The translations under genes were made by a program, and so were the position numbers. DNA of 64,000 nucleotides from Geobacillus sp. 46C-IIa (GTDB lineage: Bacteria > Bacillota > Bacilli > Bacillales > Anoxybacillaceae), in contig NZ_CP061474.1 in the NCBI RefSeq assembly GCF_014679505.1, forward strand, positions 2,738,001 to 2,802,000, written 5' to 3'. Under the pieces are notes generated by a model that did no database searches, was not told the DNA's origin, and worked only from the letters and a program-made list of their open reading frames with translations. Shown here one piece after another: positions 1-9,979 of the stretch. The first letter of the stretch is position 1. Each line of letters starts with the position of its first letter.

Positions 1-91
1 AAAGAAGCGGATAGGCGATGACAACAAACATGAACGCGATAAACAAGTAAATGAGCGTGACTTCAATATGCGATTTCCATTTGCGGTTCAT
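1..91 (-). CDS. malG: Maltodextrin ABC transporter permease, MalG type (N-terminal fragment)
   Basis: Only the first 30 codons lie in the window. The start ATG (91-89) overlaps the malF stop codon as TAATG, so the two permeases are translationally coupled. The fragment begins MNRKWKSHIEVTLIY and runs into a hydrophobic stretch, as expected for the first membrane helix of a MalG-type inner-membrane subunit. Position after malE and malF in the same direction is the main support for the name. B. subtilis calls the equivalent mdxG. Confidence 0.75.
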   Translation of the reverse strand, partial: MNRKWKSHIEVTLIYLFIAFMFVVIAYPLL

Positions 92-1371
92 TAAATGTTC
101 CCCTCCTCTTTAAAGGAACGGGTACGCCGGAATTGGTAGATGGCAAATCCGCTGACAATCAAGCCGATGATCAGCGAAATCGCAGCTGCCATATTGTAGT
201 TGTTCGTCGTAAACGTCAAATCGTACACCCATGAAATGAGAATGTCCGTCCCGCCAGCATTTTGTCCGCGCACCGCCGGACCGCCATCATTAAATAAGTA
301 GATGATGTTAAAGTTATTAAAATTCCCCGCGTATTGCATGATCAACAGCGGTGCGGTTGCGTACAGCACATGCGGCAAGGTGATCGATTTGAACTTTTGC
401 CAGCGCGTCGCCCCGTCGATATCGGCCGCTTCGTACCAATCGCGGGAAATGCTTTGCAAGACACCGGTAAATAACGCAAAGACAAACGGGAAGCCAAGCC
501 ATGTCTGAATCAAAATAAGCGCCACTTTCGTCCAAAACGGATCGGTCATCCATGGAATCGACAACCCGAACAAGCTCAACACTTCGCGGTTAATTGCTCC
601 AAATTTATCGTTAAACATCGCCGCAAACACTAAAATCGTCACAAACGCCGGCACGGCCCACGGCAGAATCAGCACCGTCCGGATGAACCGTTTGAACTTG
701 ATGCGCGGGTCGTTGACGAGCAGCGCCAAAAACAGCCCGAGGGCGATTTGCGCCGTCGTCGCCACCACGGTCCAGACAATCGTCCACGCAAGGACGCTGA
801 AAAACGTGCTTTTCCAAATCGGGATGGACACTAAATTTTTGAAGTTTTCAACCCCGACCCAATTCAACAAATGCCGCGGCGGTGAATGATACAAGTTGTA
901 GTCAGTAAAGGCGAGCGACACCATAAACAACAGCGGCAGCACAACGATAAACAGCAGCATCACAAGCCCCGGCGTGACAAAGATGTACGGAAACCCTCGG
1001 TCCCACGCATGGCGGCACGATTCGACAAGCGAGGGGAACGGCTCGCCGCGCTGCCGCCGACGGGCGTCGTTGCGGGCGTCGATGATATTGGCGATATGCA
1101 ATGCGGCGGCAAAAGCGATGATGATCACAGAAACCAACCCTTGAATCAACAAGAAAATCGAATGATCCAGCATTGGGATTTCGCCGAGGGTAATCAGCCC
1201 CCATAGCCCGATATTCAAAAAGTTATAAAAGGTGATGAGGAAAGCCGCTTCAATAATGATGAACAAGATTCCTTTCATATATCGGCGGTTGTACAATTGC
1301 CCAAGGCCGGCAAACAGCAATGACAGCCCCATCGCCACCGCCGGCCGATGACGGACGTTTGCTTCCGGCAT
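91..1371 (-). CDS. malF: Maltodextrin ABC transporter permease, MalF type
   Basis: A 426-residue membrane permease that would pair with MalG to carry maltodextrins delivered by the lipoprotein encoded just upstream. The N-terminal third has extra hydrophobic segments (GLSLLFAGLGQLYNRRYMKG) as in MalF/MdxF of Gram-positive bacteria. The C-terminal half carries the binding-protein-dependent permease signature, including the EAADIDGATRWQKFKSITLP coupling loop that contacts the ATPase. The length is close to B. subtilis MdxF. The start ATG at 1371 follows a GGGGGAG ribosome site. It is second in the malE-malF-malG operon; no ATPase is visible, so a shared MsmX-type ATPase elsewhere is likely (inference). 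Confidence 0.9.
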   Translation of the reverse strand: MPEANVRHRPAVAMGLSLLFAGLGQLYNRRYMKGILFIIIEAAFLITFYNFLNIGLWGLITLGEIPMLDHSIFLLIQGLVSVIIIAFAAALHIANIIDARNDARRRQRGEPFPSLVESCRHAWDRGFPYIFVTPGLVMLLFIVVLPLLFMVSLAFTDYNLYHSPPRHLLNWVGVENFKNLVSIPIWKSTFFSVLAWTIVWTVVATTAQIALGLFLALLVNDPRIKFKRFIRTVLILPWAVPAFVTILVFAAMFNDKFGAINREVLSLFGLSIPWMTDPFWTKVALILIQTWLGFPFVFALFTGVLQSISRDWYEAADIDGATRWQKFKSITLPHVLYATAPLLIMQYAGNFNNFNIIYLFNDGGPAVRGQNAGGTDILISWVYDLTFTTNNYNMAAAISLIIGLIVSGFAIYQFRRTRSFKEEGNI

Positions 1372-1412
1372 CCGAACTCCCCCCTATCGACGGATAAGAA
1401 TAGTGGATAGGG

Positions 1413-1436
1413 ATGATCCTATCCACCACTGTATGA
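1413..1436 (-). other. Intercistronic stem-loop between malE and malF
   Basis: GTGGATAGG (1413-1421) pairs perfectly with CCTATCCAC (1428-1436) around a six-base loop. No T-run follows on the minus strand, so it looks like an mRNA-stabilising or partial-attenuation hairpin rather than a full terminator. Such hairpins are common after binding-protein genes that are expressed above their permeases. Confidence 0.6.
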
Positions 1437-1440
1437 CGTG

Positions 1441-2715
1441 TTATTTTCCAGCACCGCTGGCCGCGATGTTATCTTGAATCGTTTTGACCGCCTCGCTGAG
1501 CACCGCTTTCGGGTCGTCCCCTTTCGCGATAAATTGCAGCGCGTTGCCCATCGGCTCCCACACTTGCGACATTTCCGGCACGTTCGGCATCGGTTCGCCG
1601 TATTGGATTTGCTCCGCAAAGCCGGCGATCAGCGGGTCGTTCGTAATTTTCTCATTCGTCAACGCTTTTTCGTTTGCCGGCATTTCCCCGGCTACTTCAT
1701 AGTAATGGAGTGAATTTTCCTCGTTCGTCACAAACTTCATGAAATCAACGGCCCATTCTTTATGTTGCGAGTAAGCAGACAGCATCCATGTTTTGACGCC
1801 CACAAACGATTTCGGATGTTCACCGTTTTCGAGCACCGGCAGCGGCGCCGTCGCCAACTTGTCGCCTAACGCTTCCTTGTACGAAGCAATGTTCCACGGA
1901 CCGGTGATGGCCACTGCTACATTTCCTTTCGTGAACAATCCGTTCATAATGTCATTGGTGACTTCTTTTGGAATATAACCATTTTTGAACCACGATTGGA
2001 CAAGCTCGGCTCCTTTAACCGCCCCGTCATTTGCCAATCCAATGTCACTCGTATCATATTTACCGTTTTCATTTTTAAACACATAGCCGCCGTAACCGGC
2101 AAAGAACGGGTAAACGAAATAGAAGTTCGCCGCTTCCATCAAAAACCCGTATTGATCTTTGGCCGCATTCGTTTTTTCCTTGGCGATCTTCAGCAAATCA
2201 TCCATCGTTTTCGGCGCTTCTGACACTAAATTTTTGTTATAGAAAACTCCATACGTTTCAACAACTGTTGGTACGCCATACGTTTGACCGTCATACGTTA
2301 CCGCCTCAACCGCTGTCGGGCTGTACTCGCCTTTTGCATCACCGAGATCAACAGGGTCGGCCAACCCTTGCAGCACAATGTCACCGATGCGGTCATGCGG
2401 CTGGTAGAACACATCTGGACCTTTGCCAGCCGGGCCATCAAGCGCTAGTTTTTTCGTTTGATCGAGCATGTTGACCCCAACCATCTCGATTTTGATTCCG
2501 GTTTTTTCTGTGTACTTTTGGAAAATATCTTTTAATGCTTGTTTTTGTTTTTCGTCGTCATTCACCCAAACGACCAGCTTTTCCGGCTTTTTCGCCTCTT
2601 CTGTCGTTCCTTGGTCAGTCTGTTTTGGCTGCTCAACGTCCCGCTTCGGCCCGCAAGCAGAAAGCACACCGATGAATAGCACCGTCATGAGAAACAAAGA
2701 CAACGCTTTTTTCAT
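1441..2715 (-). CDS. malE: Maltodextrin-binding lipoprotein, MalE/MdxE type
   Basis: A 424-residue extracellular solute-binding protein anchored by lipid to the membrane. The start ATG at 2715 is chosen because GGAGGG sits just upstream and a lipoprotein signal follows at once: basic MKK, hydrophobic core, then lipobox LSAC with Cys21. The mature part begins with an acidic and polar linker followed by a MalE-like fold (KLVVWVNDDEKQKQAL near the start, GPWNIASYKEALGDK in the second lobe). It heads the malE-malF-malG operon, divergent from the neopullulanase gene, so maltodextrin or a related oligosaccharide is the expected ligand. In-frame extension to 2847 is open but has no signal peptide logic. 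Confidence 0.9.
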   Translation of the reverse strand: MKKALSLFLMTVLFIGVLSACGPKRDVEQPKQTDQGTTEEAKKPEKLVVWVNDDEKQKQALKDIFQKYTEKTGIKIEMVGVNMLDQTKKLALDGPAGKGPDVFYQPHDRIGDIVLQGLADPVDLGDAKGEYSPTAVEAVTYDGQTYGVPTVVETYGVFYNKNLVSEAPKTMDDLLKIAKEKTNAAKDQYGFLMEAANFYFVYPFFAGYGGYVFKNENGKYDTSDIGLANDGAVKGAELVQSWFKNGYIPKEVTNDIMNGLFTKGNVAVAITGPWNIASYKEALGDKLATAPLPVLENGEHPKSFVGVKTWMLSAYSQHKEWAVDFMKFVTNEENSLHYYEVAGEMPANEKALTNEKITNDPLIAGFAEQIQYGEPMPNVPEMSQVWEPMGNALQFIAKGDDPKAVLSEAVKTIQDNIAASGAGK

Positions 2716-2764
2716 AATCCCCCTCCTATTTACCATGACAGAATCTTCGCAGTCCAACCATAAG

Positions 2765-2776
2765 GGAATCGTTTGC
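2765..2776. promoter_or_regulatory. LacI-family-like operator, malE leader
   Basis: GGAATCGTTTGC contains the central CG and TTGC half of LacI-type operators. It lies 50 bp upstream of the malE start and is the weakest of three similar sites in this divergent region. Confidence 0.35.
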
Positions 2777-2800
2777 ACAAACAAATCACAACCATTTCTA

Positions 2801-2814
2801 TGAAAACGATTGCA
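2801..2814. promoter_or_regulatory. cre (CcpA) site candidate, malE promoter
   Basis: TGAAAACGATTGCA matches the catabolite-responsive consensus TGWAANCGNTNWCA at all but one position. It lies just downstream of the minus-strand -10 element at 2827-2832, where CcpA binding would block malE transcription. A MalR-type repressor could also use it. Confidence 0.55.
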
Positions 2815-2826
2815 CTGCTTATCTCT

Positions 2827-2832
2827 ATTATA
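2827..2832 (-). promoter_or_regulatory. Sigma-A -10 element of the malE operon
   Basis: Read on the minus strand this is TATAAT, about 110 bp upstream of the malE start. I do not see a good -35 hexamer at 17 bp. Confidence 0.45.
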
Positions 2833-2872
2833 CCTCCTAATTTTCATTTTACAAGCTTTTTTTCTACTAAAT

Positions 2873-2935
2873 TTGACTTTTCTCCTCCCTTTTCGTACTC
2901 TTTAATCAGAGGATAATAACGATGCAAACGATTGC
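2873..2935 (+). promoter_or_regulatory. nplT promoter and LacI-type operator
   Basis: TTGACT (2873-2878) is followed after 17 bp by a weak TACTCT (2896-2901). Downstream, GCAAACGATTGC (2924-2935) is a near-perfect LacI-family palindrome, about 30 bp before the nplT start. This is the placement expected for a maltose-responsive repressor or CcpA roadblock. Confidence 0.5.
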
Positions 2936-2950
2936 TTTTTAAAATTATGA

Positions 2951-4732
<1,782 letters not shown>

Positions 4733-4771
4733 GCCTGTTTCGCAGGCAACTAAGATCGCAGCCAATCAGTG

Positions 4772-4806
4772 AACACCGGTGCAGCTGCCGACGCTGCACC
4801 GGTGTT
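4772..4806. terminator. Long GC-rich hairpin between convergent nplT and yisR
   Basis: AACACCGGTGCAGC (4772-4785) pairs perfectly over 14 bp with GCTGCACCGGTGTT (4793-4806) around a seven-base loop. There is no T-run on either side. The right arm runs into the stop codon of the minus-strand regulator (4805-4807). It probably ends both convergent transcripts. Confidence 0.6.
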
Positions 4807-5665
4807 ACACGCGCTGGGCTATGCGCCGGTACTCCGTCGGCGTCATCCCCTCCATTTTTTTAAATAAACGTGAAAAATAAGCACTGTCATCAATGCCAAC
4901 CCGTTTCGCGATAGCCTCAATCGTTTCATTCGTTTCCGCCAGCCATTGTTTCGCCTTTGACAACCGATAATACGCCAAATAATGGCTGAAGCCCATCCCG
5001 ATCGTTTTCTGCATGCACCGGGTGATGTAATCCGGGTGAAAGCGAAGCTCGCAAGCGAGCCTCTCTAACGTCACTGGCTCGTGAAAGTGCTTTTCGATAT
5101 ACGCAACCGCTGCGGCGCTGACTTGTTCGGAAGCGTTCGGGACGGAAAGCTCTTGCTTTTGCAAGTGCCAAAGAAACTCGACAAACAAAAGCAGCTGCCG
5201 AAGCGGCCGGTCGAGATCCCGTTCCACGTTCGGCTCAACGATCTGGCTGAGCAGCTGTTCGGCCCGCTCCCGCTGTTTTAGCTCCCCATATTGGCGAATC
5301 GAGAGCCGATATTGGATCGGCTCGGTGTACGTCGCCTCTTTTTCCATCACGGTTTGCCGACTTGCGATATGATCAGCGACAATTTCATAATCCGGCAGCG
5401 AAAAGTGAAGCCAAACGAGTTCTGTCCGTTCACGGCACGGGCGATGCCCGTAATGTTCCCGGCCCGGGATCAACAACAAATATTGCCCGCTGCCAACGGC
5501 AAATTCACGCCCGTTTTCCGTCATATATAAGCAGCCTTGTTTGACGTAAAGCAAATCGAAGACTGTAAATGTACGGCGGAAATGGCGCTTTCCTGTTGGG
5601 AATACACTTTCCGCCCCTTTAATGAACACAGGCAACGGCGGCAGCGAAAACGTGACATAGTCCAT
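4805..5665 (-). CDS. yisR: AraC-family transcriptional regulator (YisR-like)
   Basis: A 286-residue regulator with an N-terminal cupin-like sensing domain (about 1-140) and a C-terminal AraC DNA-binding domain with two helix-turn-helix motifs (LERLACELRFHPDYITRCMQKTIG and IEAIAKRVGIDDSAYFSRLFKKMEGMTPTEYR). Two adjacent ATG codons exist at 5668 and 5665; the second is spaced better from AGAGGGA. It is divergent from a MATE exporter. The same pair, yisQ and yisR, neighbours asnO in B. subtilis, so control of the exporter is a reasonable inference. The ligand is unknown. Confidence 0.85.
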   Translation of the reverse strand: MDYVTFSLPPLPVFIKGAESVFPTGKRHFRRTFTVFDLLYVKQGCLYMTENGREFAVGSGQYLLLIPGREHYGHRPCRERTELVWLHFSLPDYEIVADHIASRQTVMEKEATYTEPIQYRLSIRQYGELKQRERAEQLLSQIVEPNVERDLDRPLRQLLLFVEFLWHLQKQELSVPNASEQVSAAAVAYIEKHFHEPVTLERLACELRFHPDYITRCMQKTIGMGFSHYLAYYRLSKAKQWLAETNETIEAIAKRVGIDDSAYFSRLFKKMEGMTPTEYRRIAQRV

Positions 5666-5743
5666 CATCGTCCCTCTTTTCTTATCGGAAAAGTGCAAGT
5701 GAAATCGTTTCTTTCCCTTTCCATTATGCAACAAACTGGCTAA

Positions 5744-5763
5744 ACTTGATATATCGTTCAAGT
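5744..5763. promoter_or_regulatory. Palindromic operator candidate upstream of yisQ
   Basis: ACTTGATATATCGTTCAAGT has six-base arms (ACTTGA / TCAAGT) separated by eight bases and lies about 30 bp before the MATE gene. It could bind the divergent AraC regulator or another repressor. Confidence 0.35.
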
Positions 5764-5791
5764 CGGAATAAGAAAAAGGAGTTGTCTCAAC

Positions 5792-7144
5792 ATGCGCCGT
5801 GAGGCCAAAACGTGGTCACTGTTTTCATTGACGTGGCCTATTTTTATTGAAACGATGTTGTATATGGTGATGGGAAACGCCGACACGCTCATGCTCAGCC
5901 AGTATTCGGATCATGCGGTCGCCGCCGTCGGGGTCGCCAATCAAATCATCGCCTTGACGATCGTATTGTTCAACTTCGTCGCCTTAGCAACGGCCGTTCT
6001 CGTCGCGCAATATTTAGGCGCCCGGCGAGAACAGGCAGCGATCGAAGTATCGCTTGTTTCCATCGCCGCGAACTTGTTGTTTGGGCTGCTGTTGAGCGCT
6101 AGTTTAGCTGCGTTTAGCCGGTCGATTTTGCGAATGATGGATTTGCCGGCGGAGCTGCTTGAAGAAGGGAACCGTTATTTGGCCATTGTCGGCGGGTTTT
6201 TATTCATTCAGGCGCTCATGATGACGGTTGGCGCTGTCTTAAAAAGCTACGGCTTTACGCGCGACACGATGTATGTCACGATTGGCATGAACCTCTTGAA
6301 TATTATTGGAAACTATCTCCTCATTTTCGGGTCGTTTGGCCTTCCTCCCCTCGGGGCGGAAGGGGCGGCCATTTCCACGGCAGTAAGCCGGTTGATTGGT
6401 CTTGCGGTATTGGTTGCTTTATTGCACAAACGAACGGGCATTTCCCTTGCCCCACGGGCGTTTCGCGCACTGCCGTTTTATCATTTGCGATCACTGCTGA
6501 AAATCGGTGTTCCGGCAGCCGGGGAACATCTTTCCTACAATACCGCGCAAATGATCATCACTTATTTCATCACATGGCTTGGCGCCGAAGCGCTGACTGT
6601 GAGGGTGTATACGCAAAACATTATGATGTTCGTGTTTTTGTTCGGCATTGCCGTCAGCCAAGGGACGCAAATTCTCGTCGGCCATTTCGTCGGCGCCGGA
6701 CGTTACAAAGAAGCGTACGACCGCTGCTTAAAAAGTTTATACAGCGCGATCGCTATCTCGGTGCTGTTGGCCGCTGCTTCCTATTGGTTCGCCGAGCCGC
6801 TGCTCTCGCTCTTTACTGATGACCGGTCGATGATTGACCTTGGTCGTAAGCTGTTGCTGTTGACGATCATCCTGGAACCGGGGCGCTCTTTCAATTTAGT
6901 CATCATCAGCTCGCTCCGAGCGGCCGGGGATGTGCAATTCCCCGTCTATATGGGCATTTTGTCGATGTGGGGAGTCGGTGTGACCGTGGCGTATGTATTT
7001 GGCATTGCCCTCGGTTTTGGCCTTGTCGGCATTTGGCTGTCGTTCATCGCTGATGAATGGCTGCGCGGGCTATTGATGCTTTGGCGCTGGCGGTCGCGCA
7101 TCTGGATGAAAAAAGCGGTGGCGCCGGAAGCAAAAATGGCGTAA
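5792..7144 (+). CDS. yisQ: MATE-family multidrug/cation exporter (YisQ-like)
   Basis: A 450-residue integral membrane protein with about 12 hydrophobic segments, arranged as two related halves typical of MATE exporters, which expel drugs or metabolites in exchange for Na+ or H+. Family features include the N-terminal WPIFIETMLYMVMGNADTLMLS helix, GLPPLGAEGAAISTAVSR between the halves, and the G-Q-G-T-Q-like ISQGTQILVGHFVGAGR... motif (here VSQGTQILVGHFVGAGR) in the second half. The start ATG follows AAAAAGGAGTTG. Substrate cannot be told from sequence. Synteny with asnO and the AraC gene supports the yisQ name. Confidence 0.88.
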   Translation: MRREAKTWSLFSLTWPIFIETMLYMVMGNADTLMLSQYSDHAVAAVGVANQIIALTIVLFNFVALATAVLVAQYLGARREQAAIEVSLVSIAANLLFGLLLSASLAAFSRSILRMMDLPAELLEEGNRYLAIVGGFLFIQALMMTVGAVLKSYGFTRDTMYVTIGMNLLNIIGNYLLIFGSFGLPPLGAEGAAISTAVSRLIGLAVLVALLHKRTGISLAPRAFRALPFYHLRSLLKIGVPAAGEHLSYNTAQMIITYFITWLGAEALTVRVYTQNIMMFVFLFGIAVSQGTQILVGHFVGAGRYKEAYDRCLKSLYSAIAISVLLAAASYWFAEPLLSLFTDDRSMIDLGRKLLLLTIILEPGRSFNLVIISSLRAAGDVQFPVYMGILSMWGVGVTVAYVFGIALGFGLVGIWLSFIADEWLRGLLMLWRWRSRIWMKKAVAPEAKMA

Positions 7145-7168
7145 TCCCACTTTCCACGCTATCGAATA

Positions 7169-7204
7169 GAATAAGAGCCGCGCCTTGCAGCGCAGCTCTT
7201 ATTC
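7169..7204. terminator. Bidirectional terminator between yisQ and asnO
   Basis: GAATAAGAGC (7169-7178) and GCGC (7180-7183) pair with GCGC (7190-7193) and GCTCTTATTC (7195-7204), with one mismatch and a six-base loop. The asnO stop codon (7199-7201) lies inside the right arm. Confidence 0.75.
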
Positions 7205-9046
7205 TTTAATATGGATGCCGTAATGGTCAAACCAAACGTGCACTTGGCCAAGGTACGCAAGCAGCTGCGGTCCGGTCATGAGTTGCCCGAACCATGGCAC
7301 TTGGAACGACTTCCCTTCCGATTCGACGAGCGCCGTCAGTTTTTCTTGATCGAAAAACTCGTGCAAGATGGAAGAACGGTCGCGAAGCAGCTGCTCGAGC
7401 CATTGTTTCACCAGCTTCGTATACAACGGATGGTGCGTTTTCGGATACGGGCTTTTCTTCCGGTAGAGCACGTCCTCGGGGAGCAGCCCTTCAAGCGCTT
7501 TGCGCAAAATGCCTTTTTCGCGTCCGCCGTACATTTTCATTTCCCACGGGATATTCCAGACGTATTCAACGAGCCGGTGATCAGCAAACGGCACGCGCAC
7601 CTCGAGGCTTGCCCCCATGCTCATCCGGTCTTTCCGATCAAGCAGTGTCGTCATAAACCAAATCATATTTAAGTAAAACAGCTCACGCCGCTTCGCCTCC
7701 TCAGCGCTTTCCCCTTCAAGGCGCGGCACTTCGGCAAGCGTTTCTTCATAACGCATTTGCACGTAGTCGTCAAGGCGCAGTTTTTGCCGCCATTCGTCTT
7801 TTAACAAGCCGATACGTGCTTCAATCGAACGCATCCACGGAAATCCTTTTCTCGCTAAGTCGTCCGGACGATGAAACCACGGATAACCGCCGAAAATTTC
7901 ATCGGCGCATTCTCCGGATAAGCTGACGACAAACTGCTCGCGAATTTGTTTACAAAACCAAAGAAGCGACGAGTCCACATCAGCCATGCCCGGAACGTCG
8001 CGGACGATCACCGCGTCATGCAAATGACGGAACAGCTCTTCTTGGGTGATCACGCAGCGGTGGTGGATCGTTTGAAACTTGTTTGATACTTGTTCGATAA
8101 ACGGCGCGTCCATATTTGGCTGAAAATCATTTGCTTGAAAATATCGATCGTTCCCTTCATAATCGATCGAGTACGTATGGAGCGGCCCTTTTCCGTCTGC
8201 GGCGAAAGCGTTGGCGGCAATCGCCGTAATGGCGCTCGAATCCACGCCGCCCGACAAAAACGTGCATACCGGCACATCGGAAACGAGCTGGCGTGTGACA
8301 GCATCGGTCAATAAAAAGCGCAGCTTTTCGATCGTTTCCTCGAGCGAATCGCGATGGACGTCGCTTTCAACGTTCCAGTACCGCCAGATGTGGAGCCCGG
8401 CGCGGGAGAAAATCAACGCGTGCGCCGGACGCAATTCTTGGATGCCGCAAAACACCCCGTGCCCCGGCGTGCGCGACGGCCCAAGTCCGAATACTTCTGC
8501 CAATCCTTCATAACTAACTTCCGTTTTTACGCCCGGGTGGGTTAAAATTGCCTTGACTTCGGAACCGAACAACAATTCTTCCGCATGTTGGCGATAAAAC
8601 AGCGGTTTGACCCCAAGGCGGTCGCGCGCCATAAATACCAACTCCCGCTCCTCATCCCAAACGGCGAAGGCAAAAATGCCGTTTAACCAATCGACACATT
8701 GTTCTTTCCATTCTATATAAGCGGCGAGCAGCACTTCGGTGTCCGAATGGCCGTCAAACCGGTAACCTTTGCGCAGCAGCTCCCTACGGATGTCCTCCGT
8801 ATTGTACAGCTCACCGTTGTAAACGATCGTGTAGCGGTGTCCATTTTTGTTCCGGGTCATCGGCTGTTTGCCGCCGGCCGGGTCAACAACGACGAGCCGC
8901 TTATGGCCAAACGCGGCATGGGTGTCGAGCCATATATTTGTATCGTCCGGCCCGCGTTTGGCGAGCGTCTCCGTCATTCCGGTAATAATCGCTTGCTCAC
9001 GGCGCAAATCGCGCCCGAAATGCACCCAGCCAGTGATGCCACACAT
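7199..9046 (-). CDS. asnO: Glutamine-hydrolysing asparagine synthetase (AsnO type)
   Basis: A 615-residue cytosolic enzyme that makes asparagine from aspartate, glutamine and ATP. The start at 9046 gives MCGITGW, in which Cys2 becomes the N-terminal nucleophile of the glutaminase domain (about 1-210, with RGPDD and YNGELYN). The synthetase half shows the PP-loop SGGVDSSA, then SGECADEIFGGYPW and the late motif LEVRVPFADHRLVEYVWNIP. Length and motifs fit B. subtilis AsnO, active in sporulation, better than vegetative AsnB. In-frame upstream codons to 9103 would bury the catalytic cysteine and are rejected. A structured leader precedes the gene. Confidence 0.93.
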   Translation of the reverse strand: MCGITGWVHFGRDLRREQAIITGMTETLAKRGPDDTNIWLDTHAAFGHKRLVVVDPAGGKQPMTRNKNGHRYTIVYNGELYNTEDIRRELLRKGYRFDGHSDTEVLLAAYIEWKEQCVDWLNGIFAFAVWDEERELVFMARDRLGVKPLFYRQHAEELLFGSEVKAILTHPGVKTEVSYEGLAEVFGLGPSRTPGHGVFCGIQELRPAHALIFSRAGLHIWRYWNVESDVHRDSLEETIEKLRFLLTDAVTRQLVSDVPVCTFLSGGVDSSAITAIAANAFAADGKGPLHTYSIDYEGNDRYFQANDFQPNMDAPFIEQVSNKFQTIHHRCVITQEELFRHLHDAVIVRDVPGMADVDSSLLWFCKQIREQFVVSLSGECADEIFGGYPWFHRPDDLARKGFPWMRSIEARIGLLKDEWRQKLRLDDYVQMRYEETLAEVPRLEGESAEEAKRRELFYLNMIWFMTTLLDRKDRMSMGASLEVRVPFADHRLVEYVWNIPWEMKMYGGREKGILRKALEGLLPEDVLYRKKSPYPKTHHPLYTKLVKQWLEQLLRDRSSILHEFFDQEKLTALVESEGKSFQVPWFGQLMTGPQLLAYLGQVHVWFDHYGIHIKE

Positions 9047-9118
9047 ACGAACCAATCCTTTCTTTATCAAAAATGGCAGATAACGACTGTTCGCCCGAAC
9101 CATTCACATTGTTCTTTC

Positions 9119-9185
9119 GATCGCCCGTTCCTCTGTTTCCTTGCGGCGATCTCCGGCTATCGCTCTCCCTAGCAGGGCGATAGCC
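9119..9185 (-). promoter_or_regulatory. Structured 5' leader of asnO (two stem-loops)
   Basis: Two hairpins lie 70-140 bases upstream of the asnO start. One pairs GGCTATCGC (9155-9163) with GCGATAGCC (9177-9185), with an inner CCT/AGG closing an AGC loop. The other pairs GATCGCC (9119-9125) with GGCGATC (9145-9151). Their arms share GCGAT/ATCGC, so they could exchange partners. No T-run and no T-box consensus is present, so any control would be translational or by protein binding. I do not recognise a known riboswitch. Confidence 0.4.
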
Positions 9186-9315
9186 CTCCCCGCATCGGCA
9201 TGATTCCATTTTATGCACTATCAGTAATTTCGATGAATTGTCCGAAGGCAACAACCACACGAATAAACAAACAAAAAAGTGGAAAAAAAGAGAAATACAA
9301 GGAGGATGAAAGAAG

Positions 9316-9864
9316 TTGGGTATTGAAGAGCGCTTGCAATGTATTGCTGAGCAGCCCCGAGCTTACGTGCAAGGAACTGTCGAGTTTGTGAACAATGAAT
9401 GGATATTTTTTGATGAAGAAGCGGAAGAAGCGGCTCTCGTCGAAGAAATGGCGGAGCAAGGCATCGAGCTGTTCCGCTATGGGCACTGGCTGTCCGGGCA
9501 GTGGCAAGACACCGGCACGATCGCTACTGATCTCGGCATCTTTCCCCTGACAAACGGCGACCGGATCCGCTTCCGCAAACAGCTGACATACGCGTATCGC
9601 CAATGGTTGGCCTCGCTTCCTGATCCGTCTTTTTTCCAGTTCGTTCAATGGCTGAACAGCCTCGGGTTTTCGCTTTACGATTGCCTGTACTGCTACAACG
9701 GTCTATTGTTTGCCAAATCGGCCGGCGTCAATTTCATCATTTATGACAACACCGAGCAAATCGGCAATGTCCACCATTATTATGAGCGCGGCCACGCGCC
9801 AAGCGACCGATTTGAAATCACATTTAACAGCGGTGAACGAGCGATTTGCGCCCAAATCGGCTGA
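9316..9864 (+). CDS. yisN: Conserved hypothetical protein (YisN/DUF2777-like)
   Basis: A 182-residue soluble protein. The TTG start at 9316 lies 10 bases after AAGGAGG; no in-frame ATG exists near it. The N-terminal part is acidic (EEAEEAALVEEMAEQG) and the C-terminal part is rich in aromatic residues with a CLYCYNG motif. I link it to YisN because it sits next to asnO, as yisN does in B. subtilis, and because it resembles what I recall of DUF2777. Function is unknown. It runs convergently with the EAL gene, with about 115 bp between stop codons. Confidence 0.6.
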   Translation: MGIEERLQCIAEQPRAYVQGTVEFVNNEWIFFDEEAEEAALVEEMAEQGIELFRYGHWLSGQWQDTGTIATDLGIFPLTNGDRIRFRKQLTYAYRQWLASLPDPSFFQFVQWLNSLGFSLYDCLYCYNGLLFAKSAGVNFIIYDNTEQIGNVHHYYERGHAPSDRFEITFNSGERAICAQIG

Positions 9865-9979
9865 AGGCGAAAGCGGTCGGCAGCTGCATCGTTTTGCTGC
9901 TGACCGGATATCCTGCCTTCAACTGCTTTACCGGGTGCCGCAGCGGCTTAACCTTCATTGGCCCATTCGAAAAACCTAC

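Noticed and set aside
9047..9250. T-box riboswitch upstream of asnO
   Set aside because: No AGGGTGGNACCGCG-type antiterminator motif and no terminator is present on the minus strand.
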